A stretch of DNA of 64,000 nt. Origin: Lentzea guizhouensis (GTDB taxonomy: Bacteria; Actinomycetota; Actinomycetes; Mycobacteriales; Pseudonocardiaceae). The notes beneath the pieces were generated by a model. That model was not told the origin of the DNA, ran no database searches, and saw nothing but the letters and a program-made list of their open reading frames with translations. This document shows, piece after piece, positions 49,530 to 62,731 of this stretch (position 1 is its first letter; every line of letters starts with the position of its first letter). The DNA is taken from NCBI RefSeq assembly GCF_001701025.1, contig NZ_CP016793.1, positions 8,866,001 to 8,930,000 on the forward strand, in the 5' to 3' direction. Made by a program: the position numbers and the translations under genes.

Positions 49530-50746
49530 CCCGTCACCGTCCTCACGAGCAGGAACAGGTTCAGCGCGGAGATCACCAACGCCGCCGCCGCACCGACGGC
49601 CGTGACGCGCCTGCGGTTGGCCGCCGCGCCCATCACGTCGGCGCGCCTGGCCAGCAGCACCAGGGGGATGAGCGCGAACGGGATGCCGAACGACAGCACG
49701 ACCTGGCTCAGCACCAGCGCTTTCGTGGGGTCGACGCCGAAGGAGAGCACGGCGAGCGCCGGGGCCATCGTCACCGCCCGGCGCACCCACAGCGGGATCC
49801 GCCTGCGCAGGTACCCCTCCATGATCACCTGGCCGGAGTAGGTGCCGACGCTGGACGCGGCGAGGCCTGAGGCCAGCAACGCCAGCGCGAACGCCAGCGC
49901 CGCACCGGGGCCGAGCAGCTGGCCGAGCCCGGAGTGCATGTCCTCCAACGACTCCCGCGGCGCTCCGGCCTGGTGGAACGCACCCGCCGCCACCACGAGC
50001 ATGCTGACGTTCACCAGGCCCGCGATGCCCAGCGCGACCACGATGTCGGTGCGGCTGGCCCGCAACGCGGTGCGCTGCCGCTCCGGCGACGGGCTGTGGT
50101 GGCGCTGGGTGAGAGCGGAGTGCAGGTAGATGACGTGCGGCATGACCGTGGCGCCGAGCATGCCGGTCGCGAGCAGCACGCTGTCCACGCCCGCGAACCC
50201 CGGCACCAGACCGGCCGCCGCGCCGGTCAGGGGACCGAGTTGCAGGGTCTGGTAGAGGAACCCGCCGAGCACGATCGCGAGCAGGCCGATGATCACCGAC
50301 TCGAACCGGCGCCGCCGCAGGGGCGCCAGCGCGAGGATGCCGAACGACACCACCGCGGTGATCAGCGCCGCCGGGAGCAGCGGCACGCCGAACAACAGGT
50401 TCAGCGCCACCGCCGCTCCGACGAACTCCGCCAGGTCGGTGGCCATCGCCACCAGCTCCGCCTGCACCCACAGCAGCCGGGTCACCGGCCGCGGGTAGTG
50501 CTCCCGGCAGAGCTCAGGAAGGTTGCGGCCGGTCACGATGCCGAGCTTCGCCGACTGGTACTGGATGAACATCGCCAGCAGGCTCGCGCTGACGATCACC
50601 CACAACAACAGGTATCCGTGCGTCGCGCCGCCCGCCATGTTCGTCGCGAAGTTGCCGGGGTCGACGTAGGCGACCGCGACGACGAAAGCGGGTCCCATGA
50701 CGACGGCGGCCGTCCGGATGCGAGCTGGCACCGTGATGCCGACCAT
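49526..50746 (-). CDS. mntH: Nramp-family divalent metal transporter
   Basis: A 406-residue, 11-helix proton-coupled Mn2+/Fe2+ importer. The substrate-binding helices are present: 'AYVDPGNFATNMAGG' (DPGN) on helix 1 and 'ATVMPHVIYLHSALTQ' (MPH) on helix 6. It starts 13 bp downstream of the manganese catalase gene on the same strand, so transporter and Mn enzyme are probably co-expressed. Confidence 0.92.
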   Translation of the reverse strand: MVGITVPARIRTAAVVMGPAFVVAVAYVDPGNFATNMAGGATHGYLLLWVIVSASLLAMFIQYQSAKLGIVTGRNLPELCREHYPRPVTRLLWVQAELVAMATDLAEFVGAAVALNLLFGVPLLPAALITAVVSFGILALAPLRRRRFESVIIGLLAIVLGGFLYQTLQLGPLTGAAAGLVPGFAGVDSVLLATGMLGATVMPHVIYLHSALTQRHHSPSPERQRTALRASRTDIVVALGIAGLVNVSMLVVAAGAFHQAGAPRESLEDMHSGLGQLLGPGAALAFALALLASGLAASSVGTYSGQVIMEGYLRRRIPLWVRRAVTMAPALAVLSFGVDPTKALVLSQVVLSFGIPFALIPLVLLARRADVMGAAANRRRVTAVGAAAALVISALNLFLLVRTVTG

Positions 50747-50759
50747 CTGCGGGTCCTCC

Positions 50760-51623
50760 TCAGGTGAGCTTGCGGATGGCCTTCTCGATCAGCCCGAGGT
50801 TCGCCGGGCTGGTCGCGTACAGCAGCGGGTCGGGCTTGGGCGCGGAGGCGTGCCCGCCCAGCGGCTCCGGGTTCATCACGTAGGAGAACTCGTGCGCGCC
50901 GTCCGGTGCGGTGCCGGACGCCCAGCCGCCCTCGGCGCCCAGTGCCCCGTCGGAGTTGTGCCAGATCGTGCCCGCGTGCTCGGCGTGCTCCTCGTCGAAC
51001 AACACGCTCGGCGCGATCGGGCCTTCGAGGCCGTCCTCCTGCAGCTCCTCGATCGCGGCGAGCCACATGTTCTGGTGCGCGGTGTCACGGGCCAGGTTGA
51101 ACTTCAGCATGTCGCGGACACCGGTGTCGTCGGTCATGTTGTAGAGCCGGGCCGTCTGCAGCCTGCCCTGCGCCTCCGCCGCGACGTTCGCCCGGAAGTC
51201 GGCCATGAGGTTGCCGCTCGCGACGATGTACCGGCCGTTCCACGGAACACCGTTGCTGTCGGACAACGTGGGCCCGCCGCCGCTCACGATGGCCTGCTGC
51301 GGGTCCATGCCGCCGATCACCGCGGCGATCACCGGGTCGTCTTCGACCATCTTCGCCGTCACCCCGGTCGGGGCGCCTTCGAGCAGTCGCGCCACCATCG
51401 TCGCGAGCATCTCGACGTGGCCGATCTCCTCGGTGGCCACGTCCATGATCAGGTCCTTGTACTTGCCCTCCATCCGGCAGTTCCAGCCCTGGAAGAGGTA
51501 CTGCATGGTCACGGTCATCTCGCCGTACGCGCCGCCGATCAGCTCCTGGAGCTTGCGGGCGTAGTGCGCGTCCGGCCGGTCCGGCTTGGCCTCGAACTGC
51601 AACCTGCTGGTGTGCAGGAACAT
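50760..51623 (-). CDS. Manganese catalase
   Basis: A 287-residue non-heme catalase that disproportionates hydrogen peroxide at a dimanganese centre. The four-helix bundle provides ligands in 'GEMTVTMQYLFQGWN', 'TEEIGHVEMLATMV' (Glu, Glu, His), 'NVAAEAQGRLQTARLY' and 'ARDTAHQNMWLAA'. The C-terminal tail is of the short type. First gene of an operon with the Nramp transporter and DUF2243 protein, which could load and support it. Confidence 0.92.
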   Translation of the reverse strand: MFLHTSRLQFEAKPDRPDAHYARKLQELIGGAYGEMTVTMQYLFQGWNCRMEGKYKDLIMDVATEEIGHVEMLATMVARLLEGAPTGVTAKMVEDDPVIAAVIGGMDPQQAIVSGGGPTLSDSNGVPWNGRYIVASGNLMADFRANVAAEAQGRLQTARLYNMTDDTGVRDMLKFNLARDTAHQNMWLAAIEELQEDGLEGPIAPSVLFDEEHAEHAGTIWHNSDGALGAEGGWASGTAPDGAHEFSYVMNPEPLGGHASAPKPDPLLYATSPANLGLIEKAIRKLT

Positions 51624-51821
51624 CTCGCCTCCCGTGTGCTGTGGACTCCACGGCGAAAGCTAGGCAGCCGCTGTGACCCGCACGGCTCGGCGCCACCACC
51701 CGCTCGACACCGCCGCGTCACCGCCGCTGGTCAAGACGGAGCAATTTCGCCGAGGTGTGTGTGAGTCCTCAACTACCGGGCACCCGGCGACTCCCCGGCC
51801 GGGAGAGGAGTGAGCCGGACG

Positions 51822-52535
51822 ATGACGCTGACCGAACCGACCACCGCGCGGAGTCCTGCGATGCACATCCAACTGCTCGACGGCTTCCGGCTGGGCCACG
51901 GCCGGACGCCGGTCCACGTCGTCCCCGGCGCGCAGAGACTCCTGGCACTTCTCGCACTGCGCGAGGGCCCGGTCCCCCGCGCCGTGGCCGCGGCACTGCT
52001 GTGGCCGGAGGCCAGCACCCGCCGCGCCGCCGCGTGCCTGCGGTCCTCGCTGTGGCGCCTGGGCAGGCCCGTCCCGCTGGTGGTGACCGTGGACGACACC
52101 CTGGTCCTCAACGCGGAGGTGGAGGTCGACTTCCACCGCGCCAGCGCGTTGACCGCGGAACCGGGCGCCGACCCGGACTCGGTGGCCCTGCTCAAGGCCG
52201 ACCTGCTGCCCGGCTGGGCCCAGCCGTGGGTGGAGACCGAACGGGACTGGTGGCGCCAGGCCCGCCTGCACGCCCTGGAGGTGCTCAGCGAACGCCTCCG
52301 GTCCCGCGGCGACCACCACCACGCCCACCAGGCGGCGCTGGCCGCCGTCCAGACCGACCCGCTGCGGGAAAGCGCTCACCGGGCGCTCGTCGAGCTGCAC
52401 CTCGCGGACGGCAACCCCGCGCAGGCCGTCCGCCAGTACCAGAGCTACCGCAGACTGCTGCGCGCCGAACTGGGCCTGGAGCCGTCCTCGCACATCCACG
52501 ACCTCATGCGGCCGCTCCTGCGAGGTGTGCGGTAG
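51822..52535 (+). CDS. BTAD-domain (SARP-like) regulator
   Basis: A 237-residue protein. Residues about 14-85 form a winged helix of OmpR type ('IQLLDGFRLGHGRTPVHVV', 'ALLWPEASTRRAAACLRSS'), and residues about 95-237 the bacterial transcriptional activation domain ('AALAAVQTDPLRESAHRAL', 'YQSYRRLLRAELGLEPS'). Small SARP-type proteins activate secondary metabolism. I favour the ATG at 51822, 11 nt after GGAGAGGAG; GTG at 51810 is too close. The type III PKS cluster 3.5 kb away is one possible target. Confidence 0.85.
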   Translation: MTLTEPTTARSPAMHIQLLDGFRLGHGRTPVHVVPGAQRLLALLALREGPVPRAVAAALLWPEASTRRAAACLRSSLWRLGRPVPLVVTVDDTLVLNAEVEVDFHRASALTAEPGADPDSVALLKADLLPGWAQPWVETERDWWRQARLHALEVLSERLRSRGDHHHAHQAALAAVQTDPLRESAHRALVELHLADGNPAQAVRQYQSYRRLLRAELGLEPSSHIHDLMRPLLRGVR

Positions 52536-52863
52536 CGGGCCGGGCGTTGTAGGCGGAGGCGCGGCCGATCGTCCACGCCTCCACCGCGTCGACCGCCCGA
52601 CGCCCTCGTCCCACGGCGCCGAACGGGACAACTCCGCAACCCCAGAGCGACTCCGGCCGGGGATTCCCGCGGCGTAATCGTTCAACCACTCTCCGCTGCA
52701 CCTTTCGGGCGTGACACAGCAGGGTTGCCACGCTCCGCCAACGCCCCTGCCGCTCACGCACGGCATCCACCGCGGACCCACCTGTCGCACGGATTGACGA
52801 ACTTGTGGAACTACGGTGCTGTCATTCGTCTTTGCAGCCCACCAAGTTCGTATTGTGGTGTGA
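52536..52863. promoter_or_regulatory. Intergenic region with inverted repeat
   Basis: About 330 bp without a supported gene. Close to the next start, ACGAACTTG (52797-52805) and CAAGTTCGT (52843-52851) form a perfect 9-bp inverted repeat 37 bp apart. The left arm overlaps a TTGACG hexamer, and TATTGT follows the right arm, so the repeat may control the promoter of the next gene. Confidence 0.5.
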
Positions 52864-53577
52864 GTGCGAAATGGACAGTCGGTCAGCGAGGAACCAGCAG
52901 AGCTGGGCATCGAGGTGCTCCCGGTCGCACTGGCCGGACTGCGCGCCGAGCTGAGCGAGGCCAGGGCCCTGACCCTCGAGCTGGCCGGGATGACGGCGGA
53001 GCAGGCCGACTGCTCGTGGTGCGACCAGCTCGAGGCCGAGTACCACGACGCCGGTGCCGCGCAGGCGGCGATGGCGCGGCAGCTGACCCGGTGGCGCCTC
53101 GACCACCCGGACGCACCGGGACTGGACGACCTCGCCGGACTCGTCGCCGAGGTCGAGCCCGTCCGCCAGGCGCTCTTCGCCGAGCTGGCCCGGCTGCGCT
53201 GCGCACACGGCCTGAGCGGGACCAGCGTTCTCCCCGGCACGTCACGGGCGGAGCTGGTCCGCGACGAGCCACAGTGGACCGTCCAGCCCGGACACGAGCA
53301 GCACACCCTGCACGTCTGGCGCGAGGACGACACCCACCTGGTGGCCGTGGTCGGCGCCCACGGCGACGAGTCGGGCGACGCCGTCGCCGCACGGCTCGCG
53401 GCCGAGTACCCGGACCACGAGGTCGACCTGCTGATGTGGACGCCGAGCTCAGCCGGCGACCGCTTCGAACGCCGGACGTCCCAGGGCTGCGAGGAGGTCC
53501 GGGCGCACGACCTGATCGACCGGCTCGGCGCCGGCCGGCAGTACCGCTGCGGCTGTCAGCCCGGCATCGGGCGCTGA
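52864..53577 (+). CDS. Hypothetical protein, 237 residues
   Basis: A soluble acidic protein starting at GTG. The N-terminal half is helical ('LAGLRAELSEARALTLELAG', 'QLTRWRLDHPDAPGLDDL') with a 'CSWC' motif near residue 50 and further cysteines at the C-terminus ('YRCGCQPG'), which may bind zinc. The second half is alpha/beta ('HTLHVWREDDTHLVAVVG', 'EVDLLMWTP'). No family recognised. It converges with the STAS gene, overlapping by 22 bp. Confidence 0.7.
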   Translation: MRNGQSVSEEPAELGIEVLPVALAGLRAELSEARALTLELAGMTAEQADCSWCDQLEAEYHDAGAAQAAMARQLTRWRLDHPDAPGLDDLAGLVAEVEPVRQALFAELARLRCAHGLSGTSVLPGTSRAELVRDEPQWTVQPGHEQHTLHVWREDDTHLVAVVGAHGDESGDAVAARLAAEYPDHEVDLLMWTPSSAGDRFERRTSQGCEEVRAHDLIDRLGAGRQYRCGCQPGIGR

Positions 53578-53984
53578 CCCGACCTGGGCGCCGGCACCAC
53601 GGCCGCGGCGACCGCCGTGGGCAGGTCCTGGTGCAGCTCGACGAGCCGGTCCACCTGGGTCAGCGCGAGCGGCCGGAGCACGGCGCGCTGGTCGGCGACG
53701 ACCAGCAGCTTCGTCTCGGCCTGGGCCGCCTGCCGGTGACCGGTCACCAGCGCCGTCAGACCGGTGGACCCGAAGTAGGTCACCGCGCGGAGGTCGAGGA
53801 CGAGTGCCGCGGGACGGGCTTCGAGCTGTGCGCGGACCTCGTCGAGCACCAGGTGCGCGTCGTCGTCCACCTCACCGCTCACGGCGGTCACCACGACGCC
53901 GTCGCACACGCGGGTCCGCACGGACAGCGGCGGCACGTCCTCGACGAGCTCGATCCTGGTCACGACGCCGTCCTTCCCGTGCAC
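53556..53984 (-). CDS. STAS-domain anti-sigma-factor antagonist
   Basis: A 142-residue RsbV/SpoIIAA-like protein. The STAS fold runs from 'VVVTAVSGEVDDDAHL' to about residue 125; the phosphorylatable serine is in 'VTYFGSTGLTALVTG'. When dephosphorylated it would sequester an RsbW-like anti-sigma kinase. The ATPase gene follows upstream on the same strand 24 bp away, and a SpoIIE-type phosphatase is encoded 6.3 kb downstream, giving the three parts of a partner switch. Confidence 0.87.
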   Translation of the reverse strand: MHGKDGVVTRIELVEDVPPLSVRTRVCDGVVVTAVSGEVDDDAHLVLDEVRAQLEARPAALVLDLRAVTYFGSTGLTALVTGHRQAAQAETKLLVVADQRAVLRPLALTQVDRLVELHQDLPTAVAAAVVPAPRSGQRPMPG

Positions 53985-54008
53985 GCGTTGTCCGTCAACG
54001 AGATGACC

Positions 54009-54446
54009 TTAGGACAGCCCCGCGAAGGGCACATCCCCACAACAGATCACGGTGTACACCGTCTTGCCGCCGCCGGGCCTGGACCGCGTCCCCCAGTCGA
54101 GGGAGACGCCGTCGACCATCATCATCCCGCGACCGCGGTCCTCGCCGAGCCTCGACCTGCCGTACACGGGCAGCCGCTCGACCTCGTCGTCGACCTCCAC
54201 CCAGACCCGGCACGGGACCACGCTGCGGAAGACGCGGAGCCTGCCGACACCGCAGGCGTGGTCGTGGACGTTGGAAGCCAGCTCCGTGACCACCAGCAGC
54301 ACGTCGTAGCGGTGGTCCTCGCCGAGGTCGTGCAGCACGCCGCCGACGCCGCCGCGCAGCACCGCCGTGCTCATGCCCGGCTCGATCGACAGGTCCACGA
54401 CCAACGACTTGGAGTCTTCTCCAACGAGCACAGACCGCCTCCGCAT
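54009..54446 (-). CDS. RsbW-like ATP-binding (HATPase_c) protein
   Basis: A 145-residue GHKL ATPase. The N box is 'LLVVTELASNVHDHA' and the G box 'GEDRGRGMMMVDGVSLDWG'. Such stand-alone domains act as anti-sigma kinases that phosphorylate STAS antagonists. No dedicated sigma gene lies beside it. The ATG at 54446 is the best start. It is co-directional with the STAS gene, so the two are likely one transcript. Confidence 0.85.
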   Translation of the reverse strand: MRRRSVLVGEDSKSLVVDLSIEPGMSTAVLRGGVGGVLHDLGEDHRYDVLLVVTELASNVHDHACGVGRLRVFRSVVPCRVWVEVDDEVERLPVYGRSRLGEDRGRGMMMVDGVSLDWGTRSRPGGGKTVYTVICCGDVPFAGLS

Positions 54447-54836
54447 CGTCGCGCCGCTCCCCCTCGGCACGGCGAGCAGGCTACCCCGCCTCCGATCCGG
54501 CTGGACCATCCGGCGTGGCCGAACCGGGGAAGGCCGGAGGTGAACCGCGACGCTGCGACGCCATGAAGAACGGATCCACCTCGAACCGATCCACGCGCGA
54601 CATTGCTCCACGCGGATCAACGGGACGTGCGGAGGTACCGCCGAAGGCCGGAAACCTCGCCGCTACAAGCAGAAGACCTTCGCAACACGACCCGCTCACC
54701 AGCAGGTTCCATCGATCGTGACGTCCTCGTTCGGACCCGGTCGCGTAAGATCGCTCAGGTTCACCGGAGCGCGCTTGAAAACCGCAGGTGTCTCCCCTCA
54801 CGCGATTTCCCGCCATGCCGTGGAGGCAGCGAAACG
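54447..54836. other. Divergent intergenic region, no feature recognised
   Basis: About 390 bp between the ATPase (minus) and the hybrid kinase (plus). It must hold both promoters, but I see no consensus boxes or strong repeats. Short open frames lack ribosome sites. Confidence 0.5.
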
Positions 54837-59375
<4,539 letters not shown>

Positions 59376-59385
59376 CCGGCCGCGA

Positions 59386-60240
59386 GGCGGGTCCCGACGA
59401 GGCGGGCACCGGCGAGGCGGACACCGGCGAGGCGGGTACCGGTCAGGCGGGTACCGGTCAGGCGGGCACCGGTCAGGCGGGCACCGGTCAGGCGGGCACC
59501 GGTCAGGCGGGCACCGGTCAGGCGGGCACCGGTCAGGCGGGCACCGGTCAGGCGGGCACCGGTCAGGCGGGCACCGGTCAGGCGGGCACCGGTCAGGCGG
59601 GCACCGGTCAGGCGGGCACCGGTCAGGCGGGCACCGGTCAGGCGGGCACCGGTCAGGCGGGCACCGGTCAGGCGGGCACCGGTCAGGCGGGCACCGGTCA
59701 GGCGGGCACCGGTCAGGCGGGCACCGGTCAGGCGGGCACCGGTCAGGCGGGCACCGGTCAGGCGGGCACCGGTCAGGCGGGCACCGGTCAGGCGGGCACC
59801 GGTCAGGCGGGCACCGGTCAGGCGGGCACCGGTCAGGCGGGCACCGGTCAGGCGGGCACCGGTCAGGCGGGCACCGGTCAGGCGGGCACCGGTCAGGCGG
59901 GCACCGGTCAGGCGGGCACCGGTCAGGCGGGCACCGGTCAGGCGGGCACCGGTCAGGCGGGCACCGGCAGGCGGGCACCGGTCAGGCGGGCACCGGTCAG
60001 GCGGGCACCGGCAGGCGGGCACCGGCAGGCGGGCATCAGCGGGGCGGGCACCAGGCAGGCGGGCACCGGTCAGGCGGGCACCAGCAGGCGAGCACCAGCC
60101 AGGCGGGCACCAGCAGCGACACCAGGCGGGCACCAGCCAGCGAGCACCAGCCAAGCGAGCACCAGCCAGGCGAGCACCAGCCAGGCAGGCACCGGCCAGG
60201 CGGGCATCAGCCAGGCAGGCACCGGTGAGGCGGGCATCGG
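59386..60240. repeat. 15-bp minisatellite, GGCGGGCACCGGTCA
   Basis: The array starts 10 bp after the hybrid-kinase stop. Thirty-three consecutive units (59461-59955) are identical. Units to the left carry scattered changes (GGTACC, CGGCGA), and those to the right degenerate further, with 14-, 15- and 16-bp forms. Because 15 is a multiple of three, several frames stay open through it on both strands (for example repeated TGQAG on plus and ARLTG on minus), but no start, ribosome site or conserved protein supports coding. The core GGTCAGGC matches the array at 1603-1729. Confidence 0.92.
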
Positions 60241-60312
60241 CCGGCTCGCGGCACGGTCGCCGCCTGCACGGAGGTCGACGAGGCACGGGCCGCCGCGAAC
60301 GGCCGCGCGCTG

Positions 60313-62502
60313 GTGGAGCTCGCCAAGGGTGTGCTCGTCGAACGGCTGCGGTGCGGTCCCGCCCAGGCCGCGCAGCAGCTCGCGTTGCTGGCCGAGCGCG
60401 CGGGCGCCACGCAGCTCCAGCTCGCCGTGGAGATCATCAACGAGGTGGCGGGCGACGAGCTGACCGCCGCGCCCGTCGTGGCCGACGAGCCGGGTGGGGC
60501 CACCGTGATCCGGTTGCGGACGGCGCAGAGCGCGGCGTTGCAGGCGGACGACACCCAGTCGGTCGCCCAGTCGTTGTTCGACCACGCCCTCGCGCCGCTC
60601 GGTGCGACCGCGGTGGCGATCTGGGCCGCGGGTGCCGACTCGTCGCTCACGCTGGCCGGCCAGGCCGGGTTCGGTGCCGGTGAGGCCGGCGGTGGCGGTA
60701 CGTGCCGCCCGGTGTGCCGACGCCGGCCGCCGGGCGCTGTCGAACGCGACACGGTGTGGCTCACCGACCTCGCCGAGGCCGGCCTGCCGTCGATCGGCGG
60801 CGGTCTGCCCGGCCGGGTCGCCGTGCCCGCGGGAACCGGCGGCCGGATCACCGGTGTGCTGGAGATCTGCTGGCCGGAACCGCTGCAGCCGCAGTCGTTG
60901 AGCGTGCACAAGCAGGTGGAGGCGCTGGCCGAGCTGTGCGCCGCCACGCTCGACGTCATCACGCCCGGCAGGCAGGACCACCACCTGACGGCCCCCTCCG
61001 AGCTGGTCGACCTCGCCGACGGGCTGCTCGACCCGACCCTCGTGCTCGGCCCGGAGCTCTCCCCCGACGGCACGATCGCCGACTTCCGGGTGCACCACGT
61101 GAACGGCCGGTTCGTCGACATCGCGGGCCGCCCGCGCGCCGCCGTCGTGGGCAAGCTGCTGCTGGAGGCGTACCCGCTGGCCGCGGCCGAGGGCAACCTG
61201 TTCGACAAGGTCGAGCACGTCCACGCCACCGGCGAACCGTTCCGCGCCGACCGCATGACGCTGGCCGCGCTGGTCGACGAGGTGCCGGTGACCGTCACCG
61301 CGAACGTGAGCATCACCCGCCACGGCGTGCTGGTGCTGGTCGTGTGGCGGGTGCAGGACGAGGCCGCCCGCCTGGCGAGCCTCCTGCAGCACGCGCAACG
61401 GCTCGGCCGCGTCGGCGGTTTCGAGGAGGACCTCCGCAGCGGCCAGGTCATGTGGAACAGCCAGCTGTACTCGCTGTACGGCCGCGACGGTGGTGAGCCG
61501 GCCGTGCCGCTGGCCGAGATCGCGGACCACGCGCACCCCGACGACGTGCCGTCCCTGAACGGCTTCCTGTACAACGTCCTGCACTACCACCGCCCGGCCT
61601 CGGCCGCGTTCCGCCTGCAACGCGCCGACGGCGTGACCCGGCACGTCCGCGTCATCGCCGAACCCGTCCTCGACTCCCAGGGCACCCTGCTCGCCGTCCG
61701 CGGCGCCTACCAGGACGTCTCGGCCCAGCACTGGACCGAGGTGGCGCTGTCGGCCACCCAGGACCAGCTCGCGATCACCGCCCACGAGGCAGCCGAGCGC
61801 AACAAGCTGACCCTGCAGCTCCAGCAGGTGATCATGCCTCCCACCCACCCGACGATCGAGGCGTTCGGCCTGCGCGTGGCCGTCCGCTACCGCCCGGCCG
61901 AACAGGAGGAGCTCGTCGGCGGCGACTGGTACGACGCCGTCGTCCTGCCCACCAAGCAGATCCTGGTCTCGGTCGGCGACATCGCGGGCCACGGCATCAA
62001 GGGCGCCACCGGCATGGTGGTCCTGCGCAACGCCCTGCGCGGCCTCGCCGCCACCGGCGCGGGACCGGCACAACTGCTGACGTGGCTGAACCTCGTCGCC
62101 CACCATCTCAGCGACAACATCGTCGCCACCGCCATCTGCGGCCTCTACGACCCTCACACCAGGGTGCTGCGCTGGGCCAGGGCGGGCCACCTGCCACCGT
62201 TGCTGATCAGGAACGGCACCGCCGAGTTCCTGCCCATGCTCCGCGGCGTGCTGCTCGGCGCACTCGCCGAGGCGACCTACGAGGAGGGCGAGGTGCAGCT
62301 GGAACTGGGCGACACCCTGCTCCTCTACACCGACGGCCTGGTCGAGCGCCGGGACGTGCCGCTCGACGAGTGCCTGGAGCACCTGCGGAGCGAGGTGCGG
62401 CGGCCGTGGCCGAACCTGGACGAGCTGCTGGACCACCTGCTCGACTCCAGCGAGTCGAACACGGACGACGACACGTGCGTGGTGGGCGTGGAGCTCGCCT
62501 GA
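60313..62502 (+). CDS. PAS/GAF-SpoIIE protein phosphatase with N-terminal ANTAR-like helix bundle
   Basis: A 729-residue PP2C-type phosphatase. Residues 1-50 ('MELAKGVLVERLRCGPAQAA') resemble an ANTAR-type helical domain. A GAF-like region (about 65-225), a PAS-like domain, a PAS_3 domain ('LGRVGGFEEDLRSGQVMWN') and the SpoIIE domain (about 505-729) follow, with metal-binding Asp residues in 'ELVGGDWYDAVVL', 'VSVGDIAGHGIKGA' and 'LLYTDGLVERRD'. It should dephosphorylate a STAS antagonist. GTG at 60313 is the only start after an in-frame TGA at 60226, yet 28 upstream codons still look coding ('TVAACTEVDEARAAANGRAL'), so the original 5' end may have been lost to the repeat. Confidence 0.85.
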   Translation: MELAKGVLVERLRCGPAQAAQQLALLAERAGATQLQLAVEIINEVAGDELTAAPVVADEPGGATVIRLRTAQSAALQADDTQSVAQSLFDHALAPLGATAVAIWAAGADSSLTLAGQAGFGAGEAGGGGTCRPVCRRRPPGAVERDTVWLTDLAEAGLPSIGGGLPGRVAVPAGTGGRITGVLEICWPEPLQPQSLSVHKQVEALAELCAATLDVITPGRQDHHLTAPSELVDLADGLLDPTLVLGPELSPDGTIADFRVHHVNGRFVDIAGRPRAAVVGKLLLEAYPLAAAEGNLFDKVEHVHATGEPFRADRMTLAALVDEVPVTVTANVSITRHGVLVLVVWRVQDEAARLASLLQHAQRLGRVGGFEEDLRSGQVMWNSQLYSLYGRDGGEPAVPLAEIADHAHPDDVPSLNGFLYNVLHYHRPASAAFRLQRADGVTRHVRVIAEPVLDSQGTLLAVRGAYQDVSAQHWTEVALSATQDQLAITAHEAAERNKLTLQLQQVIMPPTHPTIEAFGLRVAVRYRPAEQEELVGGDWYDAVVLPTKQILVSVGDIAGHGIKGATGMVVLRNALRGLAATGAGPAQLLTWLNLVAHHLSDNIVATAICGLYDPHTRVLRWARAGHLPPLLIRNGTAEFLPMLRGVLLGALAEATYEEGEVQLELGDTLLLYTDGLVERRDVPLDECLEHLRSEVRRPWPNLDELLDHLLDSSESNTDDDTCVVGVELA

Positions 62503-62731
62503 CCACCGGCCGACGACCTGGGTCACACCTCTCCCGTTGTGCGGCCCGGCCGAACTCCCCATACGGTCGGAGGAAGCGCATGAATCGGCACCGGTGACCC
62601 ACCGGTGCCGATCTCGTCGCCCCAGGAGCGAACCCGCCGCGCACCGGCCGCGACGCCACCCAGGCCGTCGCAGGCCCGAGTGCGCGCGGGTGCCGGCAGT
62701 TCGACGGCCGCGGGCCGGAACGGGAGTGTTC
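62503..62731. other. Intergenic region, no feature recognised
   Basis: A 229-bp gap between the SpoIIE gene and the carotenoid-type flavoenzyme. It contains GCACCGGTGACCCACCGGTGC near 62590 (an imperfect palindrome) that may act as terminator or operator. Confidence 0.4.

Noticed and set aside
59386..60240. CRISPR array
   Set aside because: The 15-bp units are directly adjacent without unique spacers, and no cas gene is nearby.
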